Below are positions 43,809 to 54,909 of a stretch of 64,000 nucleotides of DNA, piece after piece. The DNA is from Tipula vernalis (lineage: Eukaryota; Arthropoda; Insecta; Diptera; Tipulidae): NCBI GenBank assembly GCA_958295665.1, contig OY282560.1, positions 28,137,992 through 28,201,991 of the forward strand, read 5' to 3'. Under the pieces are notes generated by a model, which did no database searches, was not told the origin of the DNA, and worked only from the letters and a program-made list of their open reading frames with translations. The number at the start of each line of letters is the position of its first letter. Position 1 is the first letter of the stretch. The translations under genes and the position numbers were made by a program.

Positions 43809-44988
43809 AATGGCTTTCCTTATTCTATTTCTTCTTCCTGATCCTTAAAGCCAACGCTATGTACTGTTATTGGTACATTGGTGTTCGAATGCGTTTGGCT
43901 TCCTTTCTTTTCCTTTCCCCAGGATAATTTACAATAGTTTTTTTTAATTGTTTCTTCAAGGGGTTCGATCTGTTTTTTTTCGAGGTGGATGAATATTAAA
44001 TATCTTTGTTTACTTTGTTGACAACTCGGATTGAGACCAGTGGATACAATTTATTTCTCTACATTTTTTTTTGTTTGTTTTTACCAAATTTTTTTTGGAC
44101 CACCAGAGGCACTCTATTACCGCTATATGCGTCGATTTTGAGTTATGACCTTCGGTGGGCCTAAATGAAAATCTTTCGCTATTGCTTCAAATCACCTTTT
44201 AAATATTTTTTTTTCTTTTGGTTTTTTTTTGTTGTTTTGGATCACTACTTTTGTTTTGGCTTTTAGTTGGTCTGAATGAGAATATTTCGCAGCTGATTCA
44301 CATCCTTGGATTTTATTTCCTCTTAAGGAGTTTGAATTTAAGTATCCAGCGATGGGCAGTTGGTTGTATATCAAGAGTTTCAGGTGCAAATAGTCAAATA
44401 CCAATATGTCCGGTGTTAAACTGTTTGAATTATTGGTTTGATTGGTTTGCATCACAAAAAAGAAAAAAAAAAAATCCTTTTCCTATCCCGCTAACCTTTA
44501 CCCTAAGATTCTGAATACGTGCCTTCGAACTGTGAGTGTCCGTATGTCTGATTTACACTTCGTTCTTAACACCTATTTGCTCTAGCTCATCCTCATTCGT
44601 AGATTATCATTTCTAAGAATTTTTTTTCAGTTTATTCATAATTTTATACTTTTATTTTTTATTTTATTTTTTTTTTTTGCTTCGTACATTCTTGATTACG
44701 ATTATTGGTATAATAGTTAATTATTATTAATAATTTTTTTTTTGGCATTTGGTCAATTATTTATTTTTAGTTTTTTTTTAATATTTTTGCTCGAATAACG
44801 CATTACATATTCAACAACCAGCTTTGTGCATCTAGTAATTTATGATTAAAATTTAAATTTTTATTTCTCGCATATACAACCTTGTGGTTATCGATTATCG
44901 GCATTTATTTATTTATTTAGTTTATTATTTTTCTTATTATTTTAATTTTTTTTCCTCTCTTATAAATCGTATGTTATTCTTAAGCACA
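43809..44988 (+). other. untranslated leader of the Osvaldo-like element
   Basis: 1.2 kb with many T runs and no conserved frame. The in-frame sequence upstream of gag has no ATG before 44971. It probably holds packaging signals. Confidence 0.5.
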
Positions 44989-47136
44989 ATGGACGTTTAT
45001 TCACTGACTAATGATGAATTTGAAATCGAATGCTTAGTTCGTAATATTGCAACAGGCAATCCCGACGCAGCAGAAACCTTACAGAATTGTGTAATAGCAG
45101 AGAACACGGAAACCGCTGAAAAACCGGCCAAGATGCATCCCAATGCAGCGAAACGTCCCAATGACGAAATTCATTCATGTCGACTAAAGCTAGAACAACT
45201 ACAGCAGCTAATCAGATCGCTGGCTGACATGGACATGAGTTTACAGATTAAATCTGCCCGTCAGATTGAGTCTAGGTTATTCCATGTTGCAGGTAGATTA
45301 CAACGTGCTACCAGTTCTCCTACGTACTCAGAGGAAGCTACTAGAGCACTGCAGGCCTGCGAAGTACTCATAGATAGTGTTCAAATGTATTTAAATAACT
45401 CACATAAATTGAATGAATCTATGAATGCGTCTAATGCTTTGAACATAGACGATTATTTCGCTCCTTTAACTCAATATGAACCAGTCGTTTCTAAAACAGC
45501 CCCTAATGTGGGGCATGACAGTAATTCAAGCTCTCATAAACCAAGCAGTTCCAAGTCGACAGTTGTTGATGATCAAACAGTAGTAATGGCTGGTATGAAA
45601 GAACAAATGCAGCTCCTATCTCAGCAGTTATTAGCTTTGACTAAACAATGTGCAGACCTAAAACTGAAATCTGAAGCCAGAACAAGTTCTCCTTCAGAGG
45701 TAGCACCATTGCCAGACAAACCAGCGTCTTTGCGTACTAATCCAATAGCTGCTCAGTCGACAGCAAATCCTAATTTACGTCCGCCGGTTGTCTCATTTGC
45801 ACGATTGCCAGTAACTTCCGGTTTGTCCCAAAATCCACCGTATCAGTATCCGTTATTAAATACATCAATGTCACAGTTCCCGAACATGTCGGCTACTCCA
45901 ACGGGCAACAGAATTTCGGGTGAGGTATATTCCAATGGCGCGAATACCATTCCTCCGTTGGTACCCCCTCATTTGGCACAATATGGACATACTTACGAAC
46001 AGCAACCAACTAATGTTAGGTACATTCCAGAACATCGCGGCTTGTCGAGAAGTGGTTTGTCTTTTGATGGCTCTCCAACCGGCATACCCATTAATTTGTT
46101 CTTATTCCAGTTAGAAACGCTGGCATCTTCGATGAATCTAACGAATGAACAAATTTTAACCGAAGTTAGTTTCATTTTAAAAGGAGTGGCCGCTCATTGG
46201 TACTGGACGTTCAGGCAACAAAATCCAACAGCCAATTGGTCCGAACTTCGTCACCATATGGTAGAACGATTTAAAAACAGACGTCCCGATTCTGACATAG
46301 AAAGCAAGATCGAAGCACGAAAGCAGTTACCAAACGAATCTTTTCTTGATTTTTATCAGCAAGTTTGGAGTCTGACGGTTCAACTGAGTACACCCTTCTC
46401 AGATCATCAACTGATTAAGGTGTTACGTAAAAATATGAGACCGGGGCTGCGGTACCAATTAACCGACAGGCAATTTGAAAATATAGGGGACTTAATAAGT
46501 AGTTGCACGAATTGGGAGAATACTTGGTCCGAATTGAAAATAGATCCCGATTTGATTGTGCCTTATAAGGGGGCAACACGATTTGATCAAGATAAATTCG
46601 TTCCACGGCGAAGTATAAATTCAATATCGCAAATGCCAAGTTACGATCCTACAGCTAATTCAGAATTTGCTCCTGTGCCATTTGTTGCCTCGCCTATGTT
46701 ATCACCGCCGAATATTCCCCATAATTCGAACATAATGTCCAATTTCGGTCCCGCCATGAATTCTGAATTTCAGTCAAGTTCATTTGGTGCACAATATGTT
46801 CCTTCTCAGGTTGCTGCCATTCAAAAGCCGAACATACCACCAAATATACCTCGACATTTCGAAGAACCGACATTAAACAAAACACATCATACCATAAATC
46901 ATGATTATGTCATTTGTTATAACTGCGATGACATCGGTCATGTGTTTACCGAATGCACCATACCTCCGACCCGCTGGTTTTGTTATAAATGTGGCATGAA
47001 AGATACAATCACCCCAAAGTGTCCAAACTGTGCGGGAAACGGCCCGAGGGGACAATGGAGAGCTGGGAACCAGGGTCCCCCGAGATTCAGCCAGTCACAT
47101 TCTCCTCAAAACCAGAGGATGAACAGGCCGCAATAG
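44989..47136 (+). CDS. gag of the Osvaldo-like element
   Basis: 715 codons from ATG 44989 (MDVYSLTNDEFEIECL); an ATG at 44971 in the same frame is an alternative. Residues about 50-180 are helical and glutamine-rich. A long Pro/Ser/Asn-rich stretch follows, then the retrotransposon gag capsid region (FLFQLETLASSMNLTNEQIL, VAAHWYWTFRQQNP, LLDFYQQVWSL-like segment). Near the end are a CX2CX4HX4C knuckle (CYNCDDIGHVFTEC) and a second Cys cluster (CYKCGMKDTITPKCPNC). It would form the particle and bind RNA. No stops or frameshifts. It ends at TAG 47134-47136, overlapping pol. Confidence 0.9.
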   Translation: MDVYSLTNDEFEIECLVRNIATGNPDAAETLQNCVIAENTETAEKPAKMHPNAAKRPNDEIHSCRLKLEQLQQLIRSLADMDMSLQIKSARQIESRLFHVAGRLQRATSSPTYSEEATRALQACEVLIDSVQMYLNNSHKLNESMNASNALNIDDYFAPLTQYEPVVSKTAPNVGHDSNSSSHKPSSSKSTVVDDQTVVMAGMKEQMQLLSQQLLALTKQCADLKLKSEARTSSPSEVAPLPDKPASLRTNPIAAQSTANPNLRPPVVSFARLPVTSGLSQNPPYQYPLLNTSMSQFPNMSATPTGNRISGEVYSNGANTIPPLVPPHLAQYGHTYEQQPTNVRYIPEHRGLSRSGLSFDGSPTGIPINLFLFQLETLASSMNLTNEQILTEVSFILKGVAAHWYWTFRQQNPTANWSELRHHMVERFKNRRPDSDIESKIEARKQLPNESFLDFYQQVWSLTVQLSTPFSDHQLIKVLRKNMRPGLRYQLTDRQFENIGDLISSCTNWENTWSELKIDPDLIVPYKGATRFDQDKFVPRRSINSISQMPSYDPTANSEFAPVPFVASPMLSPPNIPHNSNIMSNFGPAMNSEFQSSSFGAQYVPSQVAAIQKPNIPPNIPRHFEEPTLNKTHHTINHDYVICYNCDDIGHVFTECTIPPTRWFCYKCGMKDTITPKCPNCAGNGPRGQWRAGNQGPPRFSQSHSPQNQRMNRPQ
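47034..47082 (+). promoter_or_regulatory. -1 ribosomal frameshift signal, GGGAAAC plus hairpin
   Basis: GGGAAAC (47034-47040) matches X XXY YYZ with gag codons GGA and AAC in phase. Four bases later an 8-bp stem pairs 47045-47053 with 47075-47082 (one bulged A), topped by a 4-bp CTGG/CCAG stem (47063-47066 with 47070-47073). A -1 shift enters the pol frame, which is open from before this point to 50453. The slip site lies right after the second Cys cluster of gag, as in many retroelements. Confidence 0.85.
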
Positions 47137-50100
47137 AAGTCGTTACTCCTGAGGAGTCATTTCATTTTGCCGAAAAAACTTGCAACCATCATTATTCTCG
47201 AAGCAATATATCGCAGAATGATCTTATCCCACCTGTCCAATTAAAAACTAAACGTTATTATAATGCAAAACACCGACTTAGGAGCCATATGTACTGGAAT
47301 CTAAGAAAAAACATGAAATCCAATATTATATCTTCTATAATCTCAAACGATACAAATGACGGAAGGCCGTACGCACAAGTAACCGTAAACGGTGTTAGCT
47401 ATAAGGGTCTTTTGGATAGTGGTGCTACCGTCAGTGTATTGGGCGCAGGTTCCGAAAGATTTCTGAACGATACCACGGTAAAATTTCATGATTTTCCGAG
47501 TTACGTAAATACGGCCAGCGGACAGGCTCAAAGGGTTTTCGGATTTATTAATGCACAGGTGACATTCAATGACAAAGAACGCTGGATGAAACTGTACATC
47601 GTGCCTTCATTGGAACATCCTCTATATCTAGGCATCAATTTTTGGAATTTGTTCGGAATAAGTCTAAATATATCCACAATAAATAACATGTCGTCCACAA
47701 CTTCTCTCGAAGAACCCTCGAAATTCCATCATCTCTCCACGAAAGATAGATCGAAACTGGATGAGATTATTAAATCGTTTCCTTCATCAACTCATTTGGG
47801 GCTCGGGAAAACCAACTTAGTATCACACGTCATTGATGTTGGTTCAGCAAAGCCATTGAAGCAACGATTCTACTCCGTTTCGCCTATTAAACGAGAGACT
47901 ATGTACAAAGAGTTGGACCGAATGTTGTCATTAGGTGTCATCGAGGAGAGTCAGAGTTCGTGGTGTTCGCCGGTCACTCTGGTGCAAAAGGCAAATGGCA
48001 AAGTTCGTTTGTGCTTGGATGCCCGTGAATTGAACAAAGTAACCGTCAAAGATGCTTATCCGTTGCCGATTATTGATGGATTGCTGGGTCGATTGGATCA
48101 AACCCGTTTCATATCTACAATTGATTTAAAAGACGCATTTTGGCAGATTCCGCTCGATCCAGCATCCAGAGATAAAACGGCGTTCACGGTGCCCGGACGG
48201 CCTTTGTATCAATTCACGGTCATGCCATTTGGATTGTGTAATGCACCACAAACAATGTGCCGCCTCATGCACCGAGTGATACCGTACCGACTCCATGATC
48301 AAGTTTCGGTGTATTTAGACGACCTGCTCATCACTTCTGCCACTCGAGATGAGCACTTTAAATTGCTCAGTGAGGTTGCCGATTTGTTGAAAAGGGCTGG
48401 ACTAACCATCAACACAGAGAAAAGTCGGTTTCTGCTTAAGGAGGTGCGTTACCTGGGTTACATAGTTGGGGATGGCTGCCTCCGTACCGACCCTGAAAAA
48501 GTGAAGGCAATCGTGGAATATCCTATCCCGAAAACGACGAAACAGGTGAGACGATTCATGGGTCTGTGTGGATGGTACAGAAGATTTATTAGTAGGTTTT
48601 CTACCATTGCTGCTCCGCTAACAGACCTGACGAAGAAAGGGATGAAAATCAATTGGTCCAAAGAAGCGAACGAATCTTTTAACCAACTAAAAGAGGCGCT
48701 CTCAACAGCTCCCGTTCTGGCAAATCCGGACTTTGAGAAGCCTTTCTATATACAATGTGACGCCAGTACTGCCGGCGTAGGAAGCGTGCTATTTCAACTA
48801 GATGCCGCTGGAGAGGAACGTCCTATATCGTTTTTCTCTCACAAGTTAAATGCCGCTCAAAAAAACTACTCAATAACGGAATTAGAGTGTTACGCGGCAG
48901 TACTGAGCGTTAAAAAGTTCCGTGCGTATATAGAAGGGTATTCTTTTGTCATCTACACTGACCATGCCAGCTTACGCTGGTTGATGTCTCAAAAGGATTT
49001 GTCAGGGCGGCTTGCTCGTTGGAGTTTAAAACTTCAAGGTTTTAACTTCCAGATTGGTTACCGTAAAGGCTCTATAAATGTGGTACCGGATGCGTTATCC
49101 CGAATGCATTGTGAAGAACTCGCGAATCTCTCTTCTCTTGTGGAAGAACCTCCAGGAAATCTCAGTAAACCAGATAACAGTCGCAAACCCGATCAATTTG
49201 GTCCAATGCACATCGACTTAGATTCTCCTGCTTTTGATGATCCCGAATACCAAGAGCAAGTTGAGAAAATACGGAAACTGGGAGTCGAATGTCCTAATTT
49301 TTGTGTCAAAGAGGACAAGTTACTGTTTACACCTTCTTCTGGTACTTATGACCTAAGTGATGTGCCTACGTGGAAACTAGTTGTTCCTAACAAACTCACA
49401 CAGTCTTTAGTCGAACAGGCCCATATACCACCCTCTTCGGCACACATGGGTATTGCAAAGACCTTGGATAGACTCCGAAGGCAGTTTTATTGGCACGGAA
49501 TGGCTCAGAATGTAAAGGATTTCATCACCAATTGTCAAGAATGTAAAAAGAATAAACCTGTTAACTATAATACCAAACCTGCGATGGGCCATCAATTTGT
49601 GTCGCAAAGGCCATTTCAGAGGCTGTACATCGACTTATTGGGACCATATCCTCGCTCAAAAAAGGGTAACGCTTATATTCTAATTGTTTTAGACCATTAC
49701 TCGAAATTGGTCTTATTGAAACCGTTAAGAGAATCATCAGCGGCCTTAATATGTAGTATCCTGGAAAATGACGTGTTTTTGCTGTTTTCAGTGCCCGAGG
49801 TTATCACTAGCGACAACGGGAAACAATTTGTATCCAAACTATTCCAAGAGCTGTTACGAAAATATGGTGTCGATCACATTCGTACGCCAGTGTATTCGCC
49901 CCAAAGCAACGCGTCAGAACGGGTCAACCGAACGATTTTGGCAGCTATTCGTTCGTACCTCACTGACACTCGCCATAACGAATGGGATTTGCATCTTCAA
50001 GAGATCGCGGCAGCTCTCCGTAACGTCGTTCATGGGTCTACCAAGTTCTCTCCCCATTTTGTGGTGTTCGGCCAACATATGACACTTCATGGATCCGAAT

Positions 50101-50453
50101 ACAAATTACGGCGATTCCTGTCAACAACTGACGAAAACGAAGACTGCGTGATGTCAAAATCAGATCGATTGAATTTGACCCGCAACAAAATTATAAACCA
50201 TCTTAAAAAGGCTTACGATCAATCCGCGAAACGTTATAATTTACGCAGTCGCCCACGTGACCTGGCGGTGGGCCAATCTGTATTTGTTCGGTCTTTTGCG
50301 CAAAGTGATGCCATCAATAAATTTTCTGCTAAACTAGCTGCCAAATTCATACCCGCAATAATCGATTCAAAAGTGGGAAATGTAGCCTATAAAATACGTG
50401 ATTTACAAGGGAGATTGATGGGAACATTTCACCTTAAAGACATCCGTAATTGA
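47040..50453 (+). CDS. pol of the Osvaldo-like element: protease, RT, RNase H, integrase
   Basis: About 1,137 codons, expressed as a gag-pol fusion by -1 frameshifting. Landmarks in order: protease YKGLLDSGATVSVLG (about 47400); RT with VRLCLDARELNKVTV, FISTIDLKDAFWQI and catalytic VYLDDLLI (about 48310); RNase H with IQCDASTAGVGSVLF and IYTDHASLRWL, linker VPDALSRM; integrase zinc domain H-H-C-C (HIPPSSAHMG, CQECKK), core D (LYIDLLGPYP), D (ITSDNGKQF) and E (SNASERVNRT); and a carboxyl end with NLRSRPRDLAVGQSVFV. All catalytic residues are present and no stop occurs, so the enzyme could be functional. TGA at 50451-50453, 66 bp before the 3' LTR. Confidence 0.93.
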   Translation, partial: RPEGTMESWEPGSPEIQPVTFSSKPEDEQAAIEVVTPEESFHFAEKTCNHHYSRSNISQNDLIPPVQLKTKRYYNAKHRLRSHMYWNLRKNMKSNIISSIISNDTNDGRPYAQVTVNGVSYKGLLDSGATVSVLGAGSERFLNDTTVKFHDFPSYVNTASGQAQRVFGFINAQVTFNDKERWMKLYIVPSLEHPLYLGINFWNLFGISLNISTINNMSSTTSLEEPSKFHHLSTKDRSKLDEIIKSFPSSTHLGLGKTNLVSHVIDVGSAKPLKQRFYSVSPIKRETMYKELDRMLSLGVIEESQSSWCSPVTLVQKANGKVRLCLDARELNKVTVKDAYPLPIIDGLLGRLDQTRFISTIDLKDAFWQIPLDPASRDKTAFTVPGRPLYQFTVMPFGLCNAPQTMCRLMHRVIPYRLHDQVSVYLDDLLITSATRDEHFKLLSEVADLLKRAGLTINTEKSRFLLKEVRYLGYIVGDGCLRTDPEKVKAIVEYPIPKTTKQVRRFMGLCGWYRRFISRFSTIAAPLTDLTKKGMKINWSKEANESFNQLKEALSTAPVLANPDFEKPFYIQCDASTAGVGSVLFQLDAAGEERPISFFSHKLNAAQKNYSITELECYAAVLSVKKFRAYIEGYSFVIYTDHASLRWLMSQKDLSGRLARWSLKLQGFNFQIGYRKGSINVVPDALSRMHCEELANLSSLVEEPPGNLSKPDNSRKPDQFGPMHIDLDSPAFDDPEYQEQVEKIRKLGVECPNFCVKEDKLLFTPSSGTYDLSDVPTWKLVVPNKLTQSLVEQAHIPPSSAHMGIAKTLDRLRRQFYWHGMAQNVKDFITNCQECKKNKPVNYNTKPAMGHQFVSQRPFQRLYIDLLGPYPRSKKGNAYILIVLDHYSKLVLLKPLRESSAALICSILENDVFLLFSVPEVITSDNGKQFVSKLFQELLRKYGVDHIRTPVYSPQSNASERVNRTILAAIRSYLTDTRHNEWDLHLQEIAAALRNVVHGSTKFSPHFVVFGQHMTLHGSEYKLRRFLSTTDENEDCVMSKSDRLNLTRNKIINHLKKAYDQSAKRYNLRSRPRDLAVGQSVFVRSFAQSDAINKFSAKLAAKFIPAIIDSKVGNVAYKIRDLQGRLMGTFHLKDIRN

Positions 50454-50519
50454 CAGTGAGTCTACGTCCAGTATTGGCCGGCATGAGACTTTCTCAGGGT
50501 GTGAGGCGTCCCCACGACT

Positions 50520-52278
50520 TGTAACAGCTACGCCGTTCCAATTTTATTGTCTGCAATCTGCATAATTTTTTTTTTGCGTATATAGCGCCTAAATGCCGTT
50601 TGGTTAAGCAGTTGTATGTTTATTTATTTATTTTGGTCGATAAAGAGGTGCATACCGATAATCCCTAAATAAATATTTATGTTGATAGATGCCGCGGTTG
50701 TTTGAGTTGATGCGATAATAAAAAATTTGCGCGCGAAAAGAAAATATTGGTGGGGGGTTTGGTTATAAAACGGGCGTTTGAAGATTTCGCGAGGAGTCTA
50801 TGTCTAAGCCTGAGTCTGAATTAAACTATTAAAAAAAATAAAAATAAAATAATAATAATAGAAAATAAAAATAAGAAATATAAGTGTATAATTTTGAAAA
50901 ATAGTGCCGAAGATTTTTTTAGTGGATTAAAAAGTTGAGTCAGTTTATCGGAGTTGAAGTAATAATAATTTACTTTAAGATAAATCCGAAAAAAAAAAAA
51001 AATAAAAAAAAAAAAAATTTTTGTTTTGGTGAGAAAAATTTTTTTTTCTGGAAAATTCTAGAACAGAAAAAAACTATAAATAATCATTGTAAAAACTTAA
51101 TTTCATATAGACAAGTAACTAGAATAATGGTGATTAAATTATAATGGACACTTTCGGCCATCATTTTTTTTTCTGTTTTAAATAAGATTACATATTATAC
51201 ATTAAGTGATTATCAGAATAACTGGTTAAATTGTAGACTAATAGTTGTGCTGTGCCGGGGGTGTGAGAAGTGAAACATCGCGGAAAATAACAATAAAACA
51301 TACAAAAAACTGAAACTTAAAGTGTTGTGTAAAGTGTAACTTTGTGGCGTATTGGATTCCACTACTTATAAAAAAAAAAAAAAACTGAAACTTAAATAAA
51401 TCAAATCGAAACAGAATCAAATTAATAAAAAAATAAATAAAACAAGTATCATAATTAAAACTGTGCTGTGAGTTAGTGACTGTGTTAGAAAAAACAAAAA
51501 ATTACTGTTGCAACAATAATAAACAGACAATTTTATATCTCCTATAAACAATTGGAGTTAGCGAATTTTAACTTCGCCACATGAAATAAAAATATATCTA
51601 CGCAATGAATGATCGCCTAAATGGTGATACAGTATTACAACAAGTATTTCTACAATCAACAGGCTGCAACGATATATAGTTAAGTTTTTAATTTTTTTTT
51701 ATTTGATCATACATAGTTTCTTTATATCATTATATTTACTATTCTTATGGTTACTAGTTTTTTTTTGTTAATTAGCATTAATTTTCCGGTGTAGGGTAGT
51801 TTTAAGTTAGCTAGGTTAGGTAGTTTTTATGTAGTTTTAATTGAATTCCTTTGTTCACAAGAATTGTTCTTTTCTTGCCAAAATAAATTTTTTTTGATTT
51901 TTTCCGATTGTTGCATAAAAATTAAGATGAGTTTTTTTTTTTTGCTCAATAGAGTATAACAAATAATAATGAGTTGCTAATTATCAAACTGCGGATGAGT
52001 TAGGGTGAATCGGTGTGTTGAACATACAGGTAGGTATTCAGAACCATCCTTTCCCGCGGTTAAACCCGATCTACACATACTTTTAAATCCCCACGCCCAT
52101 AACCCTGATGCATAGCCGGCAACAACCGCTCAAGAGTCCCTGTGTAGGTCCAATTCTGTTAGCACAATGCGTGTTTTGGAGGATAATTAGTTAATTCTTA
52201 TCGTTCATTATTGTTTTTTTAAATTTTAATTTCAAATTTAGTTTTTGGGATATCCTCCAGAACAGGCAAAGTGTTACA
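50520..52278 (+). repeat. 3' LTR of the Osvaldo-like element (1,759 bp)
   Basis: Equal in length to the 5' LTR with two differences seen. Followed by the target duplication CTGT and copia coding sequence. A clear purine tract before it is not seen. Confidence 0.95.
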
Positions 52279-52885
52279 CTGTTAATAATCTTCGCTGGAC
52301 TTGATAGGTAACAAATGGCCCCTTTCGACGAAGTGAACATCTCGACTATCTGTGACTCGATCGGTTTCCGGACTGTAACAACGATATGCCTTTGATTCGT
52401 AATCATAACCGACCAGCACTGCTTTCACACCCTTTGAATCGAATTTGCGCCTTGTTTGTTTTGGTACATGCATATAACATTCTGATCCAAATTTTCTGAA
52501 GTATTGCACATTCGGACTTTTCTGGAACCAGCCTTCATATGGCGTTGTTTCTGTACCCTTTGTTGTCAAACGATTCTGGACATAGTTAGCCATCATTACA
52601 GCTTCGCCCCAAAACTTTTTCTCTAGACCTGCGTCAATTAGCATGCAGTGAGCCATTTCTACCAACGTTCTGTTTTTGCGTTCCGCTGTTCCGTTTTGTT
52701 GAGGTGTGTACGCAGTAGTTCTCTGGATTTGAATTCCGCTCGACTTTAAATAATTCACGAATTCATTACTGATGTACTCTCCTCCTCGATCTGTACGGAT
52801 GCATTTAGGTTTCTTTCCGAATTAAACCTTTACCATCGCAATATATTCCTTGAATTTGTTGGAAACTGATGATTTATTTGCGATT
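52279..52885 (-). pseudogene. nested copia integrase core
   Basis: The minus strand opens with ANKSSVSNKFKEYIAM, a frame change in KPKCIRTDRGGEYISNEF (second catalytic Asp), then a 158-codon open part with TPQQNGTAERKNRTLVE (catalytic Glu), FWGEAVMMANYVQNR and the carboxyl GYDYESKAYRCYSP. It runs into the Osvaldo-like element; the same frame continues at 42035. The first catalytic Asp and the zinc domain are deleted at the LINE junction near 52888. Confidence 0.85.
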
Positions 52886-52889
52886 ATGC

Positions 52890-53951
52890 CGAGATATCGA
52901 GGTGGTTCTATATGCACTGATGACCCTAAGGGTGCTTAGCCTATAGACTTGTGCCAGCCGTCTCCTGTTGCATTTTACCTCCAGTGCCTGTGACCAGATC
53001 GGAGCCCCGTACAGTAGCACTGAGCTTACCACTCTGAACAGAAGAAGACGTCTACTGCTTCTTGGGCCACCAACATTTGGTAGCATATTGGAGAGCGCCG
53101 ACTACACCCTCGATGCTTTTCCGCATGTATAATCTATTTGACTCTTGAAGTTTAATCTGTCATCAAGCATAATGCCCAAATATTTTACCGCTTCTTTGTA
53201 CTTTACGACGTGTTTCCCAACCTTAAACGATACCGTTTCCCGTTTTTTACGGCTACTAATCAGCACTGCTTCTGTTTTGTGCTCCGCCAGTTCCAGGCCA
53301 ATGGATTCCAGCCAGTCCCTCATTATTACAATCGCCTCGTTAGTGATCATCTCAATTTCATCCAGGTGCTTTGCAGACACCACTATCGCGATATCATCGG
53401 CAAACCCTATCACTTCTGCTCCATCTGGGATTCGTAGCTTTAGTACGTTGTCATACATAATGTTCCACAAGATTGGGCCCAGAACGGAACCTTGTGGAAC
53501 TCCAGCTGTTATGTTGTATTCCATGGGACCATCCTCAGTGTCGTACTCTAACACTCTATCCTCGAAGTAGCTATCTAGTATCTTCAAGAGGTAGGCCGGA
53601 ACATTCAACTTTCGTAGGGAATCCATAATGTGGGCTCAGTTAGCTGTGTTGAATGCGTTTTTAACGTCGAGTGGGCCAACCGCACAGTACTGTTTAGTTC
53701 CTCCATCTTTTTCCCTGTAAGGCTCCTTTGGCCTTAGATACCACTGCATTAATGGCATCCAATGTGGATCTTGCCTTGCGAAATCCGAATTGTTGAGACG
53801 AGAGACCGCCATCTCCTTCTGTAATCGGGAGCAACCTATATGAGGATGGTTCACCTGGTGGTTTTCCTGCTTTTGGCAAGAGTACCAATCTCTGCCTCTT
53901 CCATATCGCGTTCAATGTCTCTTCTACCGTCACTTCCGGTATTTTCTCCAT
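52890..53951 (-). pseudogene. reverse transcriptase part of LINE ORF2
   Basis: Overlapping frames give PKAGKPPGEPSSYRLLPI, QFGFRKARSTLDAI, DVKNAFNTAN, then a 174-codon open stretch (53626-53102) with YNITAGVPQGSVLGPILWN, catalytic FADDIAIV and KYLGIMLDDRLNF. The last piece (53086-52890) reads VVSSVLLYGAPIWSQAL and LRVISAYRTTS, close to the normal end of R1 RT. The downstream cysteine domain is missing. Confidence 0.85.
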
Positions 53952-54129
53952 ATATTCCTTCGTATGATCGTCCTTTCGATTACCAGGTTTTGGAAGGTGC
54001 TGCGGGAAAAGTCTTGACGATCTTTTGCAGCAACTCTGGACACCTTTCTTGAGGGGTTCTTTGGCTTTTTATTCTAGACATGACCACTCTGTAAGCGTTG
54101 CCCCATGGGCTTGCGTCTGCCGCGTCACA

Positions 54130-54905
54130 CAGCTGTTTGAAACTCTCCCTCTAGCTTCTCCTTATTTCATCACGAAGCAGTTTCCTCAGCCTTATGTACT
54201 CTCGATTTAGCTCCTCATATTCGGGGCTTCTTGCCGATCTTTGACTTCTTCTTCTGGCCTTATGACATTTAGCCCTTAGTTCCTTAATGTCCTCGCTCCA
54301 CCAATAGGCTGGTTTTCTTCTATGGTTTGCTGTCCTTTTTGGCATATACGCGTAACATGCCCTGTAGAGTTGTCTGGCCACGTGATTAACTTTGTCTTCG
54401 GCTGTGCTTGCTAGTATACTAATGTCTTGGACCAATTCCCGAAAGAGTTCTTCGTCCAGAGCATCGGGCACCCAGCCTCTTCTTTTCCAGGTCATTGGCT
54501 TCAATTTTGCCTTGCTCTGAAATCCTACTTCAAAAAACACCGTTTGGTGATCACTATGAGTGTATCGTTCACTGACATGCCACTTAATTTCCCTCGTTAG
54601 TTGACTACTTGTAAAAGTTATGTCGATCACGGATTGGTGACCATTCTTACGAAAGGTGCTGGTGTTGCCTCTGTTCATTAGAATGACGTCCAGTTGGGAA
54701 AACGCCTCTAACAGTGTGTTGCCTCTAATGTTGGTATATTTGCTACCCCACTCCTCGGCCCATGCATTGAAGTCGCCAGCAATAACAATTGGACGGTACC
54801 CTCTTCTGAGGATCCCGGTCTGATTTTGTTTCTCTTACAACTTGCCCAAGGAGATCTTGAGCTGCCTCACAGTGGTTAAGATTTATCTGTATTACTTTCA
54901 TCTGC
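54130..54905 (-). pseudogene. endonuclease part of LINE ORF2
   Basis: ORF2 starts near 54902 with MKVIQINLNHCEAAQDLL, overlapping the end of ORF1 as in R1 elements. The DFNAW-type segment is frameshifted near 54780. The rest (54678-54151) shows NRGNTSTFRKNGHQSVIDIT and YTHSDHQTVFFEV, carrying the SDH endonuclease motif. It would nick target DNA. Confidence 0.8.
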
Positions 54906-54909
54906 CTGC

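Larger units (their letters stand above)
42036..52278 (+). mobile_element. complete Osvaldo/Ulysses-like Ty3/gypsy element
   Basis: 10,243 bp bounded by two 1,759-bp LTRs with TGTAACA and TGTTACA ends and by the 4-bp target duplication CTGT (42032-42035 and 52279-52282). It has a tRNA-Lys-like primer site, a 1.2-kb leader, gag, a -1 frameshift signal and an open pol. It has no env. Very long LTRs together with the RT phrase LDLKDAFWQIPLD-type core and PGRPLYQFTVMPFGLCNAPQ place it near Osvaldo/Ulysses elements of flies (inference from motif style and LTR length). It splits copia coding sequence and is the youngest insertion of the nest. Confidence 0.93.

Noticed and set aside
44884..44988. 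Upstream extension of the Osvaldo-like gag from a GTG
   Set aside because: No ATG before 44971; a GTG start is not expected in an insect, and the extension is hydrophobic and T-rich.
53145..53570. Plus-strand frames at 53145-53570 and 55439-55924
   Set aside because: Antisense shadows of the LINE RT and ORF1 on the minus strand.
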